From positions 29,600 to 93,599 of the forward strand of contig NZ_JAKRGH010000020.1 in the NCBI RefSeq assembly GCF_022347565.1: a stretch of DNA of 64,000 bases, read 5' to 3'. This DNA comes from Vibrio sp. Of7-15. Lineage in GTDB: Bacteria > Pseudomonadota > Gammaproteobacteria > Enterobacterales > Vibrionaceae. Below, in pieces: positions 51,023-60,674 of this stretch (positions within the stretch are counted from its first letter, which is position 1; each line of letters opens with the position of its first letter). The notes under the pieces are model-generated. The model did not search any database, was not told where the DNA came from, and was given only the letters and a program-made list of their open reading frames with translations. Position numbers and translations under genes: made by a program.

Positions 51023-52119
51023 TATTGAACCTCAGCTTGGTTGCTTTTGTTAAGCAGTGACGTGGTTGGGAAAATGTGCGTATGGTGATTAGAAAAACTA
51101 AGGTGCCTGAACTCCCCACATTGTAAATTCAAGTCGCGGGCTTCTCGGATCGGGACATCCACTTTTATATGGCGTGAACGGGGTTCGTTGGTCAGAGTGC
51201 ATTCAGTACGCACGTACGAGCCTTGAAATTCCACCTCTTTTACTTGTACTGATAGGCTTGAATCGGATCTTGAGAAATGAAGATCTTCTGGGCGGATCGC
51301 CAAATCAAAAAGCTCTCCACGTTGTAGTTGTGGATTAGGTTTCGGCAGCAAGGTTTCGGCAATGCGAATGTGATCGTCACTCACCACGGAGCTTGGAATA
51401 AAATTCATGCTTCCGACAAATTCAGCTACGAACCGAGAAGCTGGGCGCTCATAAATCTCTTGTGGCGTGCCTACTTGCTCGATCACGCCATGATTCATCA
51501 CCACAATGCGATCCGCCATCGCCAGCGCTTCTTCTTGATCGTGAGTCACCATAATGGTGGTAATGCCTAATTTACGTTGCAGTTGTTTAATTTCATCACG
51601 TAAGTGGGTGCGTACTTTGGCATCCAACGCTGAAAGGGGCTCATCCAGTAATAATAAGCCTGGTGACAATGCCAAAGCACGTGCAAGTGCCACACGTTGT
51701 TGCTGGCCGCCAGAAAGCTGGTTTGGGTATTTTTCGGCAGAAGTGGGTAGGCCTATAAGTCTTAGCCAGTGATCGACTAAATTGGCACATTGCGCAACCG
51801 ATTTTCCTTGGTTGCGTAAACCGACACTGATGTTTTCAGCCACGGTTAAATTGGGGAAAAGAGCGTAAGACTGAAATACGATGCCAAAATCTCGCTTTTC
51901 GGGCGGTAAAAATGTGGTGTCGTGGCCACCTTGAGTAATTAGTCCAGACGTTGCCAAATCAAGCCCTGCAATGGCACGAAGTAAAGTGGTTTTCCCACAA
52001 CCGGAAGGGCCTAAAAAACAGACAAATTCGCCTTTGTTGATTTGCAATGAGATATTCTTCAAAGCGGCAAAAGTGCCAAATTGTTTCACCACATTGTCAA
52101 TATTCAGATAAGTGTTCAT
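51022..52119 (-). CDS. phnT: AEP ABC transporter ATP-binding protein
   Basis: A 365-aa ABC ATPase (from ATG 52119) that energises AEP import at the inner membrane. Walker A GPSGCGKTT, Q-loop region FGIVFQSYALFPNLTV, signature NQLSGGQQQRVALARALA, Walker B LLLLDEPLSALDA and the switch His in TIMVTHDQEEAL are intact. A C-terminal TOBE-like regulatory domain follows. The open frame reaches 52173, but that extension covers a palindromic operator, so the internal ATG is preferred. Confidence 0.9.
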   Translation of the reverse strand: MNTYLNIDNVVKQFGTFAALKNISLQINKGEFVCFLGPSGCGKTTLLRAIAGLDLATSGLITQGGHDTTFLPPEKRDFGIVFQSYALFPNLTVAENISVGLRNQGKSVAQCANLVDHWLRLIGLPTSAEKYPNQLSGGQQQRVALARALALSPGLLLLDEPLSALDAKVRTHLRDEIKQLQRKLGITTIMVTHDQEEALAMADRIVVMNHGVIEQVGTPQEIYERPASRFVAEFVGSMNFIPSSVVSDDHIRIAETLLPKPNPQLQRGELFDLAIRPEDLHFSRSDSSLSVQVKEVEFQGSYVRTECTLTNEPRSRHIKVDVPIREARDLNLQCGEFRHLSFSNHHTHIFPTTSLLNKSNQAEVQ

Positions 52120-52136
52120 TGTACCGCTCACTTGTA

Positions 52137-52150
52137 TTGGTATATACCAA
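52137..52150 (-). promoter_or_regulatory. Palindromic operator upstream of phnT (PhnR-type)
   Basis: TTGGTATATACCAA is a perfect 14-bp palindrome, 17 bp before the phnT start. Related palindromes lie upstream of phnS and phnW. Confidence 0.65.
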
Positions 52151-52309
52151 ACTGTAGTTTTTACACGTGACATTACAATGACGATGAGTTGACGAAATGA
52201 TGAAGCTGTTATGAAAAGGCGGTAGTTATTACTTATAAATTAGATAAATCAGAGTGTTCTGTTTGTGAGCTATAGTTTACACATGGTGTGAATTGAGCGG
52301 GAAGGTGGT

Positions 52310-53083
52310 TTGTTTCAGGCAATAAGTAATAGATACGTGATCAAGCTTTGTAGGCTGTGGTGTAAAACCCTGCTTTTTTTATGTTGTTTGATGTTGAGTA
52401 CCAAAGCTGTCAGCGACAAGGCGGTTTATACCGTTCACAGCATTGGGTGGGAGCCATATTGGATTGTTAAATACGGCGGTGTTAGTGGTATTTTTAGTGA
52501 TGTAATGAAAGAACTTGGTAAACGAGTACAGATAGAACTGGTCGCAAGTGAACCCTTACCTGTTCTTCGGGCTCATAAAGCCTTTGTTGAAGGGGATATC
52601 ATTTTGGAGTGTTGTATTAACCCTGCGTGGCGTCAAGAAGATGGTCAGGGGGAGGTGTCGTTATGGAGCGAAACAGTTATGACGGCCGAAGAGGTGCTTA
52701 TTTTTCCGAAAGGCAAATCTTTTATTTTTAGTAAGCCGGAAGATTTAAGTGGTAAAAAAGTCGCCACCATTCATGGTTATGCGTATTTTAATGAGCAATA
52801 TTTTGAGCGGGATGACAGTGTAAATAACATCAGTTTGGTACGTAAAGTAGCCCAGAACCGCAGTGACGCTGGTATCATTGATCGGGTTGAGCTTGAATAT
52901 ATTTATGGGCATCACGAGGCATTAGAAAAGACAGTCGTAGAAATTGGCCCTATTTTTCATTTTCATGAGTTGAAATTGCGAATTCATAGCAGCAAGCCCG
53001 AATGGGTGGAAATATTTAATAACGCGATCATGGAAATGCATCGAGATGGCACCATGGATTCTATCATTGACTCTTATCTATAG
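52310..53083 (+). CDS. Periplasmic solute-binding protein, family 3 type
   Basis: A 257-aa protein with a signal peptide (LWCKTLLFLCCLMLSTKAVS) and a family 3 binding fold: VYTVHSIGWEPYWIVKYGGV, GIFSDVMKELGKRVQIELVA, and DLSGKKVATIHGYAYFNEQY at lobe two. The start is TTG with GGGAAGG upstream. It sits between phnT and phnS on the opposite strand, yet belongs to a different protein family from PhnS, so it is probably an independent insertion in the locus. No permease partner. Confidence 0.8.
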   Translation: MFQAISNRYVIKLCRLWCKTLLFLCCLMLSTKAVSDKAVYTVHSIGWEPYWIVKYGGVSGIFSDVMKELGKRVQIELVASEPLPVLRAHKAFVEGDIILECCINPAWRQEDGQGEVSLWSETVMTAEEVLIFPKGKSFIFSKPEDLSGKKVATIHGYAYFNEQYFERDDSVNNISLVRKVAQNRSDAGIIDRVELEYIYGHHEALEKTVVEIGPIFHFHELKLRIHSSKPEWVEIFNNAIMEMHRDGTMDSIIDSYL

Positions 53084-53225
53084 TGCCTGTTTAAGAGCAT
53101 TATTTGAGGCCTATAAGGTCTGAACATGAGCTATTCTCTATATTATAAAGCTAATAGGCTTGCTGGTTTACTTGATTAAGAACACCTTCTCAGTCAACCG
53201 CTTATCTAAGTTAAGTGCAGGGTAT

Positions 53226-53981
53226 ATGAGAGTAATTTTACTTTTGGTGTTTACCGTGTTTAGTGTTCTTTTCACTCAGACTGTATGGGCACAAAGCCCT
53301 GCTATTCAAATCGCGGTTGATAATGACAATCCTCCTTATATGTATCAAGAAGGCTCAATAGTGAAAGGTTTATACCCTTTATTATTGCGAACCGTATTTC
53401 ATCGTATGGGAGTACCACTTGAAGTACGAGCTTATCCGTGGAAAAGAGTGTTGCATATAGGTGAGTCTGGCAAAGCAGGGGTAGGTGGTGCTTATCAAAC
53501 AGAGCCTCGATTAAAAATTTTTGACTACTCCAAACCTATTTATACAGAAACGCTGTTGCTTTATGTTAATACAGATAAGGCTTTTCAGTTTAATGGCTTA
53601 GAAGATTTGAAAGGGAAAAGGGTTGGTATAATTAAAGGATGGAGTTATGGTGATCCATTTGATAAAGCCAAACAAGATGGTCTTTTTACGGTTTATCCGG
53701 TGAACAGCGATACAACGAATTTTAAAAATCTGTTACTAGGAAGAGTGGACTGTATTGTTGCGACGAAATTGTCTGGGTTTCTAACTATTAAGAAGAATGA
53801 TTACCATCATAAGTTTAAGATACTGAAACGTCCGGTAGCAGTGAACCATACTTATCTCGTATTTGCTAAGCATTTAAAATATCAGGCGCTTTTGAACCAG
53901 TTTGATGGAGTTCTCATGAAGATGAAAGAAGAGGGTACTTATGATGAGCTGGTGGCTGGTTTTTTGGAAAGTAGCCAATAA
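53226..53981 (+). CDS. Periplasmic solute-binding protein, family 3 type
   Basis: A 251-aa protein (from ATG 53226, behind CAGGG) with a signal peptide RVILLLVFTVFSVLFTQTVW and family 3 elements: IQIAVDNDNPPYMYQEGSIV, GLYPLLLRTVFHRMG, YPWKRVLHIGESGKAGVGGA and GLEDLKGKRVGIIKGWSYGD. A longer frame from 53160 is open but spoils the signal peptide. Like its neighbour it lacks an ABC partner. Both lie on the plus strand inside the phn locus, 142 bp apart. Confidence 0.8.
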   Translation: MRVILLLVFTVFSVLFTQTVWAQSPAIQIAVDNDNPPYMYQEGSIVKGLYPLLLRTVFHRMGVPLEVRAYPWKRVLHIGESGKAGVGGAYQTEPRLKIFDYSKPIYTETLLLYVNTDKAFQFNGLEDLKGKRVGIIKGWSYGDPFDKAKQDGLFTVYPVNSDTTNFKNLLLGRVDCIVATKLSGFLTIKKNDYHHKFKILKRPVAVNHTYLVFAKHLKYQALLNQFDGVLMKMKEEGTYDELVAGFLESSQ

Positions 53982-53984
53982 TAA

Positions 53985-54025
53985 AAAGTAAGGTCAGCCG
54001 GAACATGAGTAAACAGCTGACCTTG
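53985..54025. terminator. Terminator shared by phnS and the solute-binding protein gene
   Basis: AAGGTCAGC pairs with GCTGACCTT around a 17-base spacer. Read on the minus strand it is followed by ACTTTTTATT, ending phnS. Confidence 0.7.
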
Positions 54026-54043
54026 ATTTATAAAGTGCCAATA

Positions 54044-55051
54044 TTAGGATTTTGGTTCAGATTTAGTATCAAACTTACCTGACCATGTTTTTAAAATTTG
54101 TGAGCGTTCATCACCCATACGAGCAAAATCCATTTTCGCCATGGCTTTTTCTACATTCGGGAAATTAGGAATGGTTTTGCTAACCTTTTTGTGGCCAACA
54201 ATTGGGTACATTTCAATGTAAAGTTCGTTGGCTGCTTTTGAAATAGACCAATCAACCACACGCTGAGCAGCAGCAGATGGCTTCACTAACCCCACAGCTT
54301 CTGACTCCCAACCGATGCCTTTTGGCAAGATGACATCCAGTGGTGCGCCTTGTGTTTTTAGCTTCGCGCCACGACTAGCCATGGAAATGCCGATCGCCAC
54401 TTCCCCCATCCCTGCTTGTACACAAGGTTTAGAGCCTGAGTGTGTGTAGTGGGCAATGTTGTTATCCAGCTTTTGCATGTAGCTCCAGCCTTTGTCTTCA
54501 CCCATGTTTTGCAGCCAAGCAGAAACTTGCATGTAACCCGTACCAGAAGAAGCTGGGTTTGGCATTGCAATGTGGCCTTTGTAAATCGGCTTGGTGAGAT
54601 CATCCCATGTTTTTGGCTTTGGTAAATTTAGCTGTTTGGCAACGGCTTCGTTAAAACAGACGGCATTAAAAAAAGCGTCATTCCCGTACCAAGCTTGACT
54701 TGATTGAGGATCATTTAAGCTCGGGCGAAGGTCTGCCAACCCCTTTGGTGTGTATGCCTTTAAGATACCTTCATTTTTTAATAGAGCCATGGAAGATCCA
54801 GCCAACCCCCATACAACTTCGGCTCGTGGATTGCTTTTTTCTGCCAGTAATTTGGCTGTCATGATCCCTGTTGAATCTCGAACCCATTTGATGTTGATGT
54901 CTGGGTTTTCTTTTTCAAAGGCCGATTTGTACTTCGCTAGAATGTCGGTTTCAAATGCGGTGTATACCGTTACTTCTTGGGCGGCAAAAGCAGAGCTTGT
55001 TACGAGTGTACTTAATGCCGTTAGGGTTCCAATCATCCAGCTGCGTTTCAT
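54044..55051 (-). CDS. phnS: AEP ABC transporter substrate-binding protein
   Basis: A 335-aa periplasmic protein with a signal peptide (GTLTALSTLVTSSAFAA) that captures 2-aminoethylphosphonate for the PhnT/permease importer. The fold is that of iron/AEP-type binding proteins: EVTVYTAFETDILAKYKSAF, WGLAGSSMALLKNEGIL, and MPNPASSGTGYMQVSAWLQN in the ligand cleft. ATG at 55051 follows GGAGAG and is preferred over 55063. It is divergent from phnW with two palindromic operators between them. Confidence 0.9.
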   Translation of the reverse strand: MKRSWMIGTLTALSTLVTSSAFAAQEVTVYTAFETDILAKYKSAFEKENPDINIKWVRDSTGIMTAKLLAEKSNPRAEVVWGLAGSSMALLKNEGILKAYTPKGLADLRPSLNDPQSSQAWYGNDAFFNAVCFNEAVAKQLNLPKPKTWDDLTKPIYKGHIAMPNPASSGTGYMQVSAWLQNMGEDKGWSYMQKLDNNIAHYTHSGSKPCVQAGMGEVAIGISMASRGAKLKTQGAPLDVILPKGIGWESEAVGLVKPSAAAQRVVDWSISKAANELYIEMYPIVGHKKVSKTIPNFPNVEKAMAKMDFARMGDERSQILKTWSGKFDTKSEPKS

Positions 55052-55087
55052 TGTTCTCTCCATGTCGGGTCTAGTTTTCGTAATAGT

Positions 55088-55101
55088 CTGGTGTGTACCA
55101 G
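55088..55101 (-). promoter_or_regulatory. Palindromic operator upstream of phnS (PhnR-type)
   Basis: CTGGTGTGTACCAG, symmetric at the outer five bases on each side, 36 bp before the phnS start. Confidence 0.6.
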
Positions 55102-55284
55102 TTGTTGGTGGTTATCCTAGTAACGGCTTATGACGAAAATATGAACGTAATATGGCTATTTAATGGCGATTTAAAAACCGTTGAGGTCTTATTTTTATCG
55201 AGTTAGCCAGATGTGAAAGTTTTATGAAACCTGCTTGTTGGCTGTTTACCTGCTCTGAATGACGCTGATAGAGTAAATGTCATA

Positions 55285-55298
55285 TTGGTATAGTCCAA
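55285..55298 (+). promoter_or_regulatory. Palindromic operator upstream of phnW (PhnR-type)
   Basis: TTGGTATAGTCCAA, differing by few bases from the perfect TTGGTATATACCAA before phnT, 34 bp before the phnW start. Confidence 0.6.
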
Positions 55299-55332
55299 AG
55301 TGTGATTTTAGACATTATATAGGTTAACCGAC

Positions 55333-56439
55333 ATGAATAACGAGTATCTGCTTCTGACTCCGGGCCCATTATCGACTTCAAAAACAGTACGTGAGGCCAT
55401 GCTAAAAGACTGGTGTACATGGGATGATGAATACAATAAAGACATTGTTGAGGTGATTCGCTCTAAGTTAGTTCAACTCGCAACTTCTCAGCCCGGTTAT
55501 ACCAGCGTACTAATGCAGGGCAGTGGTACTGCTTCTGTTGAAGCCACCATTGGCAGTGTTATTCCTGCTAATGGCAAATTGTTGGTGGTGGATAATGGCG
55601 CTTATGGGGCTCGTATTGCTCAAATTGCCAATTACTTACAGATTGCGTGTGAGGTGATTACTCCGGGTGAAACGGCTCAGCCAGTATTAGCCGATGTGCA
55701 AGATAAGTTAGCCAATGATGCAGAGATCAGCCACGTTGCGATTGTGCATTGTGAAACGACTACCGGAATGCTTAATCCTATTGAAGCGGTGGCCGATGTG
55801 GCAAAAGCGCATGGTAAAATCGTGATTCTAGATGCAATGTCGAGCTTTGGCGGTATTCCGATGGATATTGGTCAAATGGGCATTGATTTTATGATCAGCT
55901 CGGCGAATAAATGCATTCAAGGGGTTCCAGGGTTTGGCTTTGTGATCGCCAAACAATATGAGCTGGAAAAATGCCAAGGCCGTGCGCGTTCTTTGTCACT
56001 GGACTTATATGATCAGTGGCAGTGTATGGAGGCGAATCACGGTAAGTGGCGCTTTACGTCTCCGACCCACACTGTGCGTGCTTTTTATCAGGCGTTGATT
56101 GAGCTTGAGCAAGAAGGTGGCATACAAGCTCGTTTTGCGCGTTACCAAACGAACCAAACCACGCTGGTAGCAGGTATGCGTCTACTTGGTTTTGAACCAC
56201 TATTAGCTGATGAATTGCATTCACCCATTATTACTTCTTTCTATTCTCCAACCGATGAAAGCTATCAGTTCAAAGGGTTTTATGATCGTTTGAAAGAGCA
56301 GGGTTTTGTGATTTATCCGGGTAAAGTTTCTCATGCTGACTGCTTCCGCATTGGCAATATTGGTGAAGTATACCCAGAAGATATTCAGCGCTTATTAGCC
56401 GCGATTTCCAACGCAAAATACTGGGAAGAAAACGCATGA
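55333..56439 (+). CDS. phnW: 2-aminoethylphosphonate:pyruvate aminotransferase
   Basis: PhnW transfers the amino group of AEP to pyruvate, giving phosphonoacetaldehyde and alanine. At 368 aa it has the expected length. PLP binding is shown by Asp167 in [13 protein letters not shown] and Lys193 in [15 protein letters not shown]; the N-terminal [19 protein letters not shown] is typical of the family. It is the first gene of a tightly packed operon; its last codons overlap the next gene by 4 bp. A palindrome upstream suggests PhnR control. Confidence 0.95.
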   Translation: MNNEYLLLTPGPLSTSKTVREAMLKDWCTWDDEYNKDIVEVIRSKLVQLATSQPGYTSVLMQGSGTASVEATIGSVIPANGKLLVVDNGAYGARIAQIANYLQIACEVITPGETAQPVLADVQDKLANDAEISHVAIVHCETTTGMLNPIEAVADVAKAHGKIVILDAMSSFGGIPMDIGQMGIDFMISSANKCIQGVPGFGFVIAKQYELEKCQGRARSLSLDLYDQWQCMEANHGKWRFTSPTHTVRAFYQALIELEQEGGIQARFARYQTNQTTLVAGMRLLGFEPLLADELHSPIITSFYSPTDESYQFKGFYDRLKEQGFVIYPGKVSHADCFRIGNIGEVYPEDIQRLLAAISNAKYWEENA

Positions 56440-57848
56440 GCGAGCTAATGGAGCAAGCGGTGAGAAGGGGTGAACATGATGCCGCGAATACCCACCACCG
56501 AAGCGAAGGCGATGTGAATACCACCCCTGCACGTGTGACATGGGCAAGTAGCATTAACGATGAACGCACTAATGTCATGTTAGAACAAGATGCCAAAGTG
56601 TTTTTGCACCAAGCCATGTCGACCCCTTGTTTAGATGCGCTGGTGGCAGCAGAAGGCATTTATTTAGAAGACGCGGTAGGAAAACGGTACATGGACTTTC
56701 ATGGTAATAATGTGCATCAGTTGGGGCACGGCCACCCAGAAGTGATTAAGAAGATCACAGAGCAACTGGCACAGTTACCTTTTTCACCACGTCGTTTTAC
56801 TAATCAAGTGGCTATTGATTGCGCGACAAAACTGACGGAAGTCTGTGGTGGCGAGTTAAATCGAGTGCTGTTTGCGCCGGGTGGCACGTCTGTGGTGGGA
56901 ATGGCCTTGAAACTGGCACGACACGTGACGGGGAATTCCAAAGTGGTGTCGTTGTGGGACTCTTTTCATGGTGCGTCATTAGATGCCATTTCTGTTGGGG
57001 GCGAAGCGTGTTTTCGTGAAGGAATGGGGCCACTAATGGCTGGCGTCGAGCGCATTCCTCCTGCGGTTTCTTACCGAGGAGCTTTAACGTCTCCAGACGG
57101 TAGTGACGTACATTACGCGGATTATTTGGAATACGTGATTGAAAAAGAGGGTGGCATTGGTGCCTTTATCGCAGAAGTGGTGCGCAATACCGATGTTCAA
57201 GTACCCAGTAAAGCGTACTGGCAGCGTGTGCGAGAGATCTGCGATAAGCATAACGTCATGCTGATCATTGATGATATCCCAAATGGCATGGGAAGAAGTG
57301 GTGAGTGGTTTACTCATCAAGCTTATGGCATTGAGCCAGATATTCTTTGCATTGGTAAAGGCTTTGGTGGCGGTATGGTTCCCATTGCTGCCATGATCAC
57401 TAAAGATAAATATAACTCGGCATCTCAGGTTTCACTTGGTCACTACACCCATGAAAAAAGCCCGATTGGGTGCGCGGCTGCATTAGCCACAATAGAAGTG
57501 ATTGAGCGTGACGATCTGCTTAATAAAGTGAAAGCGGATTCAGAATACATGCGTCAAAAGTTGATGACTATGAAAAACAAATACCCATTGATTGGTGATG
57601 TGCGAGGGATCGGCTTACTGTGGGGGATAGAGCTTGTCACTGATCATGAAACCAAAACACGCGCTTTTGATGAGGCCGAATCTCTGTTGTACCGCTGCTT
57701 AGAAAATGGGCTTAGCTTTAAAGTTTCACAAGGTAATGTCGCGCAACTTAGCCCGCCATTAATCATTACTCGTGCCGAGCTGGATAATGCTTTGGCCAAT
57801 TTTGAAACCGCACTTTTACAGGTTTGTCAGGAATTTAACTATGTCTAA
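56436..57848 (+). CDS. pbfA: (R)-1-hydroxy-2-aminoethylphosphonate ammonia-lyase (PbfA-like)
   Basis: A 470-aa class III aminotransferase-fold PLP enzyme. Lys308 in [16 protein letters not shown] is the predicted Schiff-base residue, and [17 protein letters not shown] supplies the PLP Asp. A lone gene of this kind between phnW and phnX corresponds to PbfA, which removes ammonia from (R)-1-hydroxy-AEP to give phosphonoacetaldehyde, widening the pathway. A simple aminotransferase cannot be ruled out from sequence alone, but the operon position strongly favours PbfA. Start and stop overlap its neighbours (ATGA with phnW; 8 bp with phnX). Confidence 0.85.
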   Translation: MSELMEQAVRRGEHDAANTHHRSEGDVNTTPARVTWASSINDERTNVMLEQDAKVFLHQAMSTPCLDALVAAEGIYLEDAVGKRYMDFHGNNVHQLGHGHPEVIKKITEQLAQLPFSPRRFTNQVAIDCATKLTEVCGGELNRVLFAPGGTSVVGMALKLARHVTGNSKVVSLWDSFHGASLDAISVGGEACFREGMGPLMAGVERIPPAVSYRGALTSPDGSDVHYADYLEYVIEKEGGIGAFIAEVVRNTDVQVPSKAYWQRVREICDKHNVMLIIDDIPNGMGRSGEWFTHQAYGIEPDILCIGKGFGGGMVPIAAMITKDKYNSASQVSLGHYTHEKSPIGCAAALATIEVIERDDLLNKVKADSEYMRQKLMTMKNKYPLIGDVRGIGLLWGIELVTDHETKTRAFDEAESLLYRCLENGLSFKVSQGNVAQLSPPLIITRAELDNALANFETALLQVCQEFNYV

Positions 57849-58686
57849 CGTTATAGGATCTAACATCATGAACACCGTATCTTCCGTACAAGCAATTATT
57901 TTTGATTGGGCTGGCACCATTGTCGATTTTGGCTCATTTGCACCAACCACGATTTTTGTAGAAGCTTTTAAACGCCAATATGATTTTGAGATCAGCTTAG
58001 CTGAAGCACGCGTACCAATGGGGTTGGGCAAGTGGGATCACATTAAGGCGGTTGGTGCCTTACCAGAAGTGTCCGCACGTTGGAAGGCGCAGTTTGGTCA
58101 AGTAATGAGTGACGAAGATGTTGAGAACATTTATCAAACCTTTATGCCGTTGCAGGTGGCGAAAGTGGCGGATCACGCCGACCCGATCCCTCATGCCATT
58201 GAAGTGGTTGAAAGCTTTAAGCAACGTGGTATTAAAATTGGTTCTTGTTCGGGTTACCCGCGTGTGGTGATGGATACCTTAATTCTAGCCGCAGCACAAA
58301 AAGGTTATCGTCCAGATTGTGTAGTGGCGACGGATGATTTAAAAGCTGGCGGCCGACCAGCTCCCTTTATGGCATTACATAATGTGATTGAATTGGGTGT
58401 AACACGAGTGAGCGACTGCATCAAAGTGGATGATTCTGCTCCGGGAATTGAAGAAGGTCACAATGCAGGTATGTGGACCGTTGGTTTGCTCTTATCGGGC
58501 AACGAAGCAGGTTTAACGTTAGAAGAATACTTAAATGCCAGTGATGCGGAATTAGACCATGCCCGTGATATTGCCCGGGCGAAATTTGCGAAAAGTAATC
58601 CACATTACTTAGTGGACACTATTGCGGATCTTCCAAGCGTTGTATCTGAAATTGAGCAACGTATCGCAGCAGATGAGAGACCTTAG
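57841..58686 (+). CDS. phnX: Phosphonoacetaldehyde hydrolase
   Basis: PhnX, a HAD-superfamily enzyme, splits phosphonoacetaldehyde into acetaldehyde and phosphate. Numbered from ATG 57841, the nucleophile is Asp22 in IIFDWAGTIVDFGS and the Schiff-base Lys64 is in VPMGLGKWDHIKA; CIKVDDSAPGIEEGHNAGMW holds the magnesium-binding acids. The ATG at 57841 follows AGGAA at 8 bases and overlaps the pbfA stop; a second ATG at 57868 is possible. The frame is open further upstream but that part lies inside pbfA. Confidence 0.95.
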   Translation: MSNVIGSNIMNTVSSVQAIIFDWAGTIVDFGSFAPTTIFVEAFKRQYDFEISLAEARVPMGLGKWDHIKAVGALPEVSARWKAQFGQVMSDEDVENIYQTFMPLQVAKVADHADPIPHAIEVVESFKQRGIKIGSCSGYPRVVMDTLILAAAQKGYRPDCVVATDDLKAGGRPAPFMALHNVIELGVTRVSDCIKVDDSAPGIEEGHNAGMWTVGLLLSGNEAGLTLEEYLNASDAELDHARDIARAKFAKSNPHYLVDTIADLPSVVSEIEQRIAADERP

Positions 58687-58688
58687 TT

Positions 58689-60122
58689 ATGGCAAAACAG
58701 CATGCAGCACAGTCATCAGGAAAAAGCAGCGGGTTTCAGCCTTTTTGGTTTCGTCAGGCCATGGAATTGGAGCCGAACTATCAAGCCAAGGTCCTTAAGC
58801 AAGATATTGAAACGGATGTGTGTATTGTCGGTGGAGGTTATACAGGATTGTGGACTGCCATTACACTGAAACAGCAACGTCCAGAGCTTGATATTGTGAT
58901 CATTGAAAAAGGACTGTGTGGTAGTGGGGCTTCTGGTCGAAATGGCGGTTGCATGCTGACTTGGTCAACCAAGTATTTGTCTTTAAAAAAGCTGTACGGT
59001 GAAGAGCAAGCCGTACAGTTAGTGAAAGCTTCAGAGCAAGCGGTGTATGAAATCGAAGCATTTTGCCAGACGCACAACATAGATGCAGAGTTGCGTCGAC
59101 ACGGCACGTTATACACTGCCACCAATCAGGCACAAGTCGGGGGAATGGAGCCTGTATTGGCAGAGCTTGATAAGCATGAGATCAACAGTTGGAAAGCGTG
59201 GGAAGCAAGGCGAGTTAAAGAAGAAGCGGGATCAGATAGCCATATTGAAGGGTATTTCTCACCGGCGGCAGCCAGCGTTCAATCGGGTAAATTAGTGCGA
59301 GGATTAAAGCGTGTCGCTGAGGAAATGGGGATTCGTATTTTCGAGCAAACTCCGATGCTTGATATGGTGGAGGATAATGGTGTCACCATCAAAACGCCAA
59401 ACAGTAATATTTACGCAAGAAAAGCAGTCATGGCATTAAATGCGTGGATGCTTGAGAAGTTTCCTCAGTTTAAAAACAAAATTGTGGTGGTGTCTTCCGA
59501 TATGGTGATCACTAAACCCATTCCAGATAAGTTGGAGAAACTGGGGCTTAATGATGGCAAAACCGTGATTGATTCACGCACTTTTGTACATTACTACCGC
59601 ACAACAGAAGATGGCCGGTTGATGTTAGGCAAAGGTGGAAATCATTTTTCATTTGCGAACAAACTCAGTTCGGTATTCGATTCTCCCAGCCGATATGTAG
59701 AGTTACTGAATACCTCATTTAATAAGCTGTTCCCAAGTTTAAAGGGAGAGGAGTTTGAAGCTTCATGGACTGGGCCTTCAGATCGCTCGGTGACTGGGTT
59801 GCCATTTTTTGGCAAGTTAGAAGGCAATAGCAATGTGTTTTATGGTTTGGGTTATTCTGGAAATGGAGTGGCACAAACTTGGATTGGTGGGCAAGTTTTA
59901 TCATCGCTCGTTATCGGGGTTGAAAACGAATGGTCAAAAAGCGGTTTAACCACAGGCCCTAAAGGCAGCTTTCCACCAGAGCCCATTAGGTGGTTAGGCG
60001 CGATACTGGTACGCAATGCCATTCGCCGTAAAGAGTGCGCGGAAGATGCAGAGCAATCACCTAACTGGCTTGATAAGCAGCTTGCCAAACTCGCTAACGC
60101 AGCAGGAAAGGCTGATAAATAG
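58689..60122 (+). CDS. FAD-dependent oxidoreductase of the AEP operon
   Basis: A 477-aa flavoenzyme of the D-amino acid/glycine oxidase superfamily. The FAD-binding GGGYTG is at residues 48-53, with EKGLCGSGASGRNGG as the second FAD element, and VFYGLGYSGNGVAQTWIGGQ near the C-terminus. It starts 2 bp after the phnX stop. Oxidoreductases in this position (PbfC/PbfD types) oxidise N-methylated or other AEP derivatives to phosphonoacetaldehyde; this is the likely role, though the exact substrate cannot be read. It ends the operon, followed by a terminator. Confidence 0.82.
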   Translation: MAKQHAAQSSGKSSGFQPFWFRQAMELEPNYQAKVLKQDIETDVCIVGGGYTGLWTAITLKQQRPELDIVIIEKGLCGSGASGRNGGCMLTWSTKYLSLKKLYGEEQAVQLVKASEQAVYEIEAFCQTHNIDAELRRHGTLYTATNQAQVGGMEPVLAELDKHEINSWKAWEARRVKEEAGSDSHIEGYFSPAAASVQSGKLVRGLKRVAEEMGIRIFEQTPMLDMVEDNGVTIKTPNSNIYARKAVMALNAWMLEKFPQFKNKIVVVSSDMVITKPIPDKLEKLGLNDGKTVIDSRTFVHYYRTTEDGRLMLGKGGNHFSFANKLSSVFDSPSRYVELLNTSFNKLFPSLKGEEFEASWTGPSDRSVTGLPFFGKLEGNSNVFYGLGYSGNGVAQTWIGGQVLSSLVIGVENEWSKSGLTTGPKGSFPPEPIRWLGAILVRNAIRRKECAEDAEQSPNWLDKQLAKLANAAGKADK

Positions 60123-60165
60123 TTTAATAAATTAGTGAAGTGCTTTGTGCTGATAGAGACAAGAA

Positions 60166-60200
60166 AGGAGCGGATGGTAAATATCTGCTCCTTTTTTTAT
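60166..60200 (+). terminator. Rho-independent terminator of the phnW operon
   Basis: AGGAGCGGAT and ATCTGCTCCT (one G-U pair) with a short loop, followed by TTTTTT. It may also serve the convergent HNH gene. Confidence 0.8.
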
Positions 60201-60229
60201 TTTTTGTCTTAGTAGGTAAGAAAAGAGGC

Positions 60230-60574
60230 TTACTTTTTCATCATGGCTTTCAGATCGGCAAATGGGTTGTGCGTTGCACCCTTATGATCATCGTCGCCTG
60301 CTTTAATTTCTGTGCCGTACATATCGTGATCTGTGTATTTAGAGTGCTCATGATCATGGCAGAACAGGCACAGCAGTTCCCAGTTACTGCCATCTTCAGG
60401 GTTATTGGTATGATCGTGATCTACGTGATGAACCGTAAGTTCACGCAAGTTTGAATACACAAATTCACGAGCACAACGACCACATACCCAAGGGTAAATC
60501 TTCAGTGCTTTTTCTCGGTAACCGCTTTCTTTGCGGGCATATGCGGCACTAGTGCCATAATAATCAGACGACAT
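60230..60574 (-). CDS. yajD: YajD-like HNH nuclease-family protein
   Basis: A 114-aa protein with an HNH fold: CGRCAREF and LCLFCHDHEHSK form the two Cys pairs of a zinc knuckle, and LTVHHVDHDHTNNPEDGSNW is the catalytic beta-beta-alpha segment. Length and sequence match E. coli YajD-type proteins, whose function is unsettled. ATG start. It converges on the phn operon. Confidence 0.88.
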   Translation of the reverse strand: MSSDYYGTSAAYARKESGYREKALKIYPWVCGRCAREFVYSNLRELTVHHVDHDHTNNPEDGSNWELLCLFCHDHEHSKYTDHDMYGTEIKAGDDDHKGATHNPFADLKAMMKK

Positions 60575-60674
60575 TGCTCAACCTATTTTGGTGTTTTTTA
60601 TTTATAAGGTTGAGTGTAATCATTTCATTCAGCTGGGTCTACTGTGGCCTAAATTACACGGTGAGTTTTGTGCT

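Noticed and set aside
57772..57840. Longer N-terminus for phnX
   Set aside because: That part lies wholly within pbfA in another frame; the ATG at 57841 has a good ribosome binding site and fits PhnX length.
60140..60454. 104-aa plus-strand frame
   Set aside because: Overlaps the phn operon terminator and is antisense to the HNH gene, which has clear metal-binding Cys and His residues.
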